11,055 nt of DNA from a bacterium (GTDB lineage: Bacteria > Zhuqueibacterota > Zhuqueibacteria > Thermofontimicrobiales > Thermofontimicrobiaceae): NCBI GenBank assembly GCA_011046315.1, contig DSAU01000126.1, forward strand, positions 1 through 11,055, in the 5' to 3' direction. The notes under the pieces are model-generated. The model was given only the letters and a program-made list of their open reading frames with translations. It did no database searches and was not told the origin of the DNA. This document shows positions 7,612 through 11,055 of the stretch, piece after piece (within the stretch, counting starts at the first letter, position 1; each line of letters begins with the position of its first letter). Made by a program: the position numbers and the translations under genes.

Positions 7612-8696
7612 AAATTTTGCACATCGATTCGGAAAGGGGATGGCGTGGCGGGCAGCAACAGGTGGCATATTTGATCACCGGGTTGCAACGACATGAATTT
7701 CAAACGGCTTTAATCTGTCAACCCGGATCTGAACTGAAAAAATTTTGCCATAATAATGGTCTCCCCTATTACGCCATCCGCATGTTGAATGAAGCCGATT
7801 TTATCGCCGGATTGAAAATCGCCGCGCTGTGCCGCCATCGAGGATTTCAGATCATTCACTGCCATTCGTCGCACTCGCTGGCGATCGGCTTGTGGACGAA
7901 ATTATTCTATCCGCCGGTGAAACTCATCGCTGTGCGTCGGGTCGATTTTCACGTCAACCGCAACTGGTTCAGTCGGTTCAAGTACCTCAATCCACGATTG
8001 GATAGAATCGTCTGTATCTCAAATGCCATAAAAAAGGTGTTATCCAGCGACGGCTTGGCTGATGAAAAATTGGTCACTATCCACAGCGGGATCGACATCC
8101 ACAAGTTCGACCATATCCCCAAAAACGGGACTTTGAGGCAGAGACTGGGCATTCCGCAAAGTCATGTGGTCGTGGGCGCCATCGGCGCCATGGTTGGGCA
8201 TAAGGATTACCCGAACCTGTTGAACGCGGCGAAAATCGTCCTGCAGCGGGTTCCCAACGTCACTTTTTGCGCAGTTGGTGATGGACCCGATCAAAGAAAA
8301 ATTCTGTCCCTCGCCCGCGATCTCGGCATCGAGCAGCAATTTATATTCACCGGATTTCAAAAGGATGTTGGCGTTTATCTTAAAATGTTTGACATCTTCG
8401 TACTGGCTTCTCATCTCGAAGGACTGGGAACATCGCTGCTGGATGCACAAGCAGCGGGACTTCCGGTGGTCGGCGCTATTAGCGGCGGCATCCCTGAGGT
8501 GGTGCTGGATGGTGAAACCGGGTATTTAGTAGCGCGTCGCGATAGTGTTGCGCTGGCACAGGCAATTTTAAAACTGATCCAAACCCCGAAGCTGAGACGA
8601 CAACTGGGCAGCGCAGCCAAAGCACATAGTAAAAATTTTGATATTGAGATAACAGTCAGAAAAAATATCGACTTGTATCAGGAAATTCTGAAATAA
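7593..8696 (+). CDS. GT4-family glycosyltransferase, LPS core type
   Basis: This GT-B retaining glycosyltransferase is 367 residues long from the chosen start. The N-terminal motif KILHIDSERGWRGGQQQV (7-24) marks the acceptor/donor-side loop of the GT4 group common in LPS loci. The C-terminal donor domain has VVVGAIGAMVGHKDYPNLL, VTFCAVGDGPDQRKI, FTGFQKDVGVYLKMFDIFVL and the EX7E site as Glu276...Asp284 (EGLGTSLLD), then AAGLPVVGAISGGIPEVV. The final acidic residue is Asp instead of Glu, which I believe is common in this subgroup. An earlier in-frame ATG at 7551 would add 14 residues inside the upstream gene. I chose 7593 because translation then begins MGKNAIKILHID, the usual family start; neither site has a strong ribosome-binding sequence. 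It overlaps the upstream gene by 19 bases, suggesting coupling. Confidence 0.88.
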   Translation: MGKNAIKILHIDSERGWRGGQQQVAYLITGLQRHEFQTALICQPGSELKKFCHNNGLPYYAIRMLNEADFIAGLKIAALCRHRGFQIIHCHSSHSLAIGLWTKLFYPPVKLIAVRRVDFHVNRNWFSRFKYLNPRLDRIVCISNAIKKVLSSDGLADEKLVTIHSGIDIHKFDHIPKNGTLRQRLGIPQSHVVVGAIGAMVGHKDYPNLLNAAKIVLQRVPNVTFCAVGDGPDQRKILSLARDLGIEQQFIFTGFQKDVGVYLKMFDIFVLASHLEGLGTSLLDAQAAGLPVVGAISGGIPEVVLDGETGYLVARRDSVALAQAILKLIQTPKLRRQLGSAAKAHSKNFDIEITVRKNIDLYQEILK

Positions 8697-8706
8697 TGAG
8701 GCAAAA

Positions 8707-9738
8707 TTGCAACCGCAACGAATACTGGTGATCCAAACAGCGTTTTTGGGCGATGTTATCCTGGCAACACCGCTTGTTCGATCATTGAAAAAAAATTACC
8801 CGGCTGTAAAAGTGGATGTTTTGACCATTCCTTCCACCAGTTCTGTTTTTCAATATAATCCGCACATAAACCAAAGGTTGGTTTTTGATAAAAAACAGAA
8901 GCTGAAAAAATGGGTTTCATTTTTTCAATTGATTAATGCATTACGAAAAAACCATTATGACGCAGCCGTTTCGATCCAGAGTTCACTGACCTCTGCTTTG
9001 CTGATGAGGCTGGCGAAGATTCCTTGTCGGGTGGGTTTTGAGCGGCAGAAATTTCTCACCCATCCCATCGAAGAGGTCGCAGGATTGCACACGCGGGAAC
9101 GCTATCTTCGGTTGCTGCGACCGTTCTCCAATAAAAATTTTGACAGTCAGACAGAAATGTTCTGGAGCGCTGCTGAGGAATCAAGTGTAAATAAAATTGT
9201 CGATCCGCTACGACAACGCGCTCAATTTGTCATCGGAATTGCACCTGGTTCAGTCTGGCCCACCAAGCGTTGGTTGGAACCGTATTTCGTGTCATTAATA
9301 AAAAATTTGAACCAGGAATCGATCGCTATCGTTTTGCTGGGTGGACGTGACGAAACGCAATTGTGCGATCGCATCAAAACGCTATCCGGTAACACAGCCG
9401 TCAATCTTGCTGGTCAGCTGACAATACCGCAATCTGCCGCGCTTATTTCACGGTTAAATTTAATGTTAACCAATGACAGCGCGCCGCTGCATATTGCCAA
9501 CGCCGTGGCGACTGATGTGATAGCATTTTTCGGTCCTACGGTTCCTGAGTTCGGATTTTTTCCGTTTCGGGAATATGATCAAGTACTAGAAGTGAATGAA
9601 CTCTACTGCCGCCCGTGCGCTAAACACGGCGGCAGGCGCTGCCCGCAAAAACATTTTCGCTGTATGACCGAAATAAGACCGGAAATGGCTCAAAAAGCGA
9701 TTCTGCTGCAACTCGAGCCTCAATCAAGCGCCAAATAG
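8707..9738 (+). CDS. waaF: ADP-heptose:LPS heptosyltransferase, GT9 (WaaF-like)
   Basis: This 343-residue protein is a GT9 heptosyltransferase, a cytoplasmic GT-B enzyme that moves L-glycero-D-manno-heptose from ADP-heptose to the inner LPS core. The N-terminus ILVIQTAFLGDVILATPLVRSL carries the catalytic-type Asp16, and PGSVWPTKRW opens the donor domain. IAIVLLGGRDE and LTNDSAPLHIA (Asp257) are the ADP-heptose-binding motifs. Near the C-terminus is a four-cysteine group, C301-x2-C304-x7-C312-x6-C319, which I associate with heptosyltransferase II-type proteins. The start is TTG at 8707: GAGG lies five bases upstream, the frame is closed by a TGA at 8689-8691, and no ATG is available before the first beta strand. 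Type II rather than type I is the better guess from the CRPC...HG...CP region, so the symbol is tentative. It is the strongest evidence that the locus makes an LPS core. Confidence 0.88.
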   Translation: MQPQRILVIQTAFLGDVILATPLVRSLKKNYPAVKVDVLTIPSTSSVFQYNPHINQRLVFDKKQKLKKWVSFFQLINALRKNHYDAAVSIQSSLTSALLMRLAKIPCRVGFERQKFLTHPIEEVAGLHTRERYLRLLRPFSNKNFDSQTEMFWSAAEESSVNKIVDPLRQRAQFVIGIAPGSVWPTKRWLEPYFVSLIKNLNQESIAIVLLGGRDETQLCDRIKTLSGNTAVNLAGQLTIPQSAALISRLNLMLTNDSAPLHIANAVATDVIAFFGPTVPEFGFFPFREYDQVLEVNELYCRPCAKHGGRRCPQKHFRCMTEIRPEMAQKAILLQLEPQSSAK

Positions 9739-9821
9739 GGGGGATTTATTTCGGGGACGCAGTTTCCATCGCGAACAATGTTCGATATTTGATGAAGTTA
9801 AGATAAAAATGGACTCACAGA

Positions 9822-10934
9822 GTGAAAAAGATTAAATTATTGTTCCGAATCGGTTACGTGTATCATAAAGCTGCTTTTGATCCGGTGATCGAACATATTT
9901 TGAATGATGAAAAGTATGACGTCTGGTTTTCACTGGATCAGGAAAAAAAGCGCCGTTTTCTTATTTTGGATATACCCTTTCAAAATGAGACTATCGAAGC
10001 GTGGAAAAAACAGGGCTACCGGTTTACCACGGAAACCAGAGGATTTGATATTGTCATCACTGGCGACACACTGAGAAACGCAGCGGAATATGGGAAAACC
10101 ATGTTAGTATTTTTAAACCACGGAACCGGCATTAAAAATATTTTATACCGAAATCTGGCGCGTGCGGCTAACGATAAATATCAAATTTTTGTTGAGGGAC
10201 CTCATCGGGTCAATTCGCTGCTGAATTCACCATCACTGGGAAAAAGCGAGGTTCATCTGGTCGGTTTGCCCAAGCTGGACTTTTTGCTGCAGGGCAGGTA
10301 CGATGATACTGATAAATTACTACGGCGCTGGAGACTTGATCCTCAAAAAAAGACCGTTCTATTTGCGCCGACCTACAAACCGACCTGCCTGTATACGGTA
10401 AAAGACGATATTTTTGAGCAGACCAAACAATTCAATCTGATCATAAAACTGCATCCCTACAGTTGGATGGGAAAATATGCGCCACACCGTCAGCACCGCA
10501 TTTACGAGCGCCGGGTTAAAAAATACGCTCATGCGGTCTTGCTGCCGTTCGAGGAATACAACATTGTCCCCTTTTACGCAGCCGCAGATACGGTAATCAG
10601 TGAAGCATCGAGCACGGTTTTTGACTTTCTGGTTACCGGCAAGCACGGGATCGTCTTAGATCTGCCCTGCGACCGGATGAAACATTCAGATGGCGAGGCG
10701 TTGTTGGAAATCGATAATCGGGATTTTTTAAAAGGCGCTTTTGTGCACATTGAGTCAGGTAACCAGGTACAGGAAGCGATTGAACAAAGCCTGCATCCGA
10801 CCGAAGAAATGAAACAAAAAGCCAGCCAATATCGTGAACAATATTTTTATAAACCGGACGGCAGAGCCACAGAGCGGTTCGTGAAAAAGATGGAACAACT
10901 GTTTGCTGAAGGAAATCATTTCAATATTCCATAG
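9822..10934 (+). CDS. CDP-glycerol glycerophosphotransferase-like protein
   Basis: This 370-residue protein resembles the PF04464 family, which transfers glycerol-phosphate or another polyol-phosphate from a CDP-linked donor and is best known in teichoic acid synthesis. Visible motifs are LNHGTGIKN (His100), VHLVGLPKLDFLL, VLFAPTYKP (182-187), LIIKLHPY (His211), AADTVISEASSTVFDFL (260-270, the Ser-Ser-Thr donor-binding loop) and the C-terminal DGRATERFV (from 346). Length is close to the minimal catalytic domain, without the long N-terminal glycosyltransferase-like extension of some Gram-positive members. The start is GTG at 9822; an in-frame TAA at 9804-9806 leaves no earlier option, and the ribosome-binding site is weak. 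An 83-base gap separates it from the heptosyltransferase gene, so it might have its own promoter. In a Gram-negative locus it could add a polyol-phosphate or similar group to the core or capsule. No CDP-glycerol synthase is present here, so the donor is unknown. Confidence 0.82.
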   Translation: MKKIKLLFRIGYVYHKAAFDPVIEHILNDEKYDVWFSLDQEKKRRFLILDIPFQNETIEAWKKQGYRFTTETRGFDIVITGDTLRNAAEYGKTMLVFLNHGTGIKNILYRNLARAANDKYQIFVEGPHRVNSLLNSPSLGKSEVHLVGLPKLDFLLQGRYDDTDKLLRRWRLDPQKKTVLFAPTYKPTCLYTVKDDIFEQTKQFNLIIKLHPYSWMGKYAPHRQHRIYERRVKKYAHAVLLPFEEYNIVPFYAAADTVISEASSTVFDFLVTGKHGIVLDLPCDRMKHSDGEALLEIDNRDFLKGAFVHIESGNQVQEAIEQSLHPTEEMKQKASQYREQYFYKPDGRATERFVKKMEQLFAEGNHFNIP

Positions 10935-10954
10935 CGCAGTAAACTGCAATAGAG

Positions 10955-11037
10955 GCATGTCATTGCGAGGAGCGAAGCGACGAAGCAATCTCTTAAATAT
11001 TTGATAAGATTGCTTCGCTCCGCTCGCAATGACATGC
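10955..11037. repeat. Imperfect palindromic intergenic repeat (REP-like, hairpin-forming)
   Basis: The arms run from GCATGTCATTGCGAG (10955-10969) to its exact reverse complement (11023-11037). An inner stem pairs GAAGCAATCT (10982-10991) with AGATTGCTTC (11007-11016). Between the stems the left arm carries an extra near-duplicate, GAGCGAAGC then GACGAAGC, so the structure has an asymmetric internal bulge. The loop (10992-11006) is AT-rich. This core is of a type I associate with dispersed repeats in many environmental bacterial genomes; copy number cannot be tested in one window. It lies 20 bases after the last stop codon and could also slow or end transcription, but no strong T-run follows directly. 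Confidence 0.85.
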
Positions 11038-11055
11038 TGACTAAAAACTTTTGCA

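Noticed and set aside
8040..8450. 136-codon open frame on the minus strand
   Set aside because: It is antisense to the second GT4 gene and explained by codon bias of that gene.
9772..9784. LexA-type SOS box
   Set aside because: The GAAC/GTTC halves are separated by three bases instead of the four in the Gram-positive type box, and nothing in the locus suggests DNA-damage control.
11007..11055. Classical rho-independent terminator
   Set aside because: The hairpin is long and bulged, and the bases after it have no continuous T-run; a dispersed repeat explains it better.

Overview
The window is one glycan-assembly locus, read entirely on the + strand. It holds eleven tightly packed protein genes and a dispersed palindromic repeat at the right edge. 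No tRNA, rRNA, CRISPR array or transposase gene is visible. Lipid A-type flippase (MsbA-like), heptosyltransferase (GT9/WaaF-like) and WaaE-like genes point to a Gram-negative (diderm) bacterium that makes lipopolysaccharide or lipooligosaccharide. Base composition is moderate and slightly AT-rich. The terminal repeat has a core (CATTGCGAGG...GAAGCAATC) of a type I associate with many environmental genomes. No marker gene fixes the phylum; an uncultured FCB-like or deltaproteobacterial-like lineage would fit, but this is weak inference.

Layout. (1) 2-1894: an MsbA-type ABC exporter whose N-terminus lies off the left edge. (2) 1895-3817: two glycosyltransferases, one GT2-like and one GT4. (3) 3814-6013: an unusual cassette of two related ATP-grasp ligase-like proteins flanking an 82-residue protein. 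The junctions from 3814 to 6010 are all ATGA stop/start overlaps. (4) 6010-8696: three more glycosyltransferases (GT2 with a galactosyltransferase-type C-terminus, WaaE-like GT2, GT4). (5) 8692-9738: a heptosyltransferase of the WaaF class. (6) 9822-10934: a CDP-glycerol glycerophosphotransferase-like protein after the only sizeable gap (83 bp). (7) 10955-11037: a long imperfect inverted repeat.

Working model (inference). The genes build and decorate the inner/outer core of a lipooligosaccharide in the cytoplasm, and the MsbA-like exporter flips the lipid-linked product. The five non-GT9 glycosyltransferases and the heptosyltransferase would extend the core. The ATP-grasp pair could attach an amino acid or similar carboxylate/amine through an amide bond, and the last gene could add a polyol-phosphate. 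No Wzx, Wzy, Wzz or O-antigen ligase is present, so a core or short glycan is more likely than a polymeric O-antigen.

The most interesting part is the 3814-6013 cassette. The small middle protein resembles only the first ~45 residues of the alanine dehydrogenase/transhydrogenase N-terminal domain. The second ATP-grasp protein appears to have lost the usual metal-binding glutamate.
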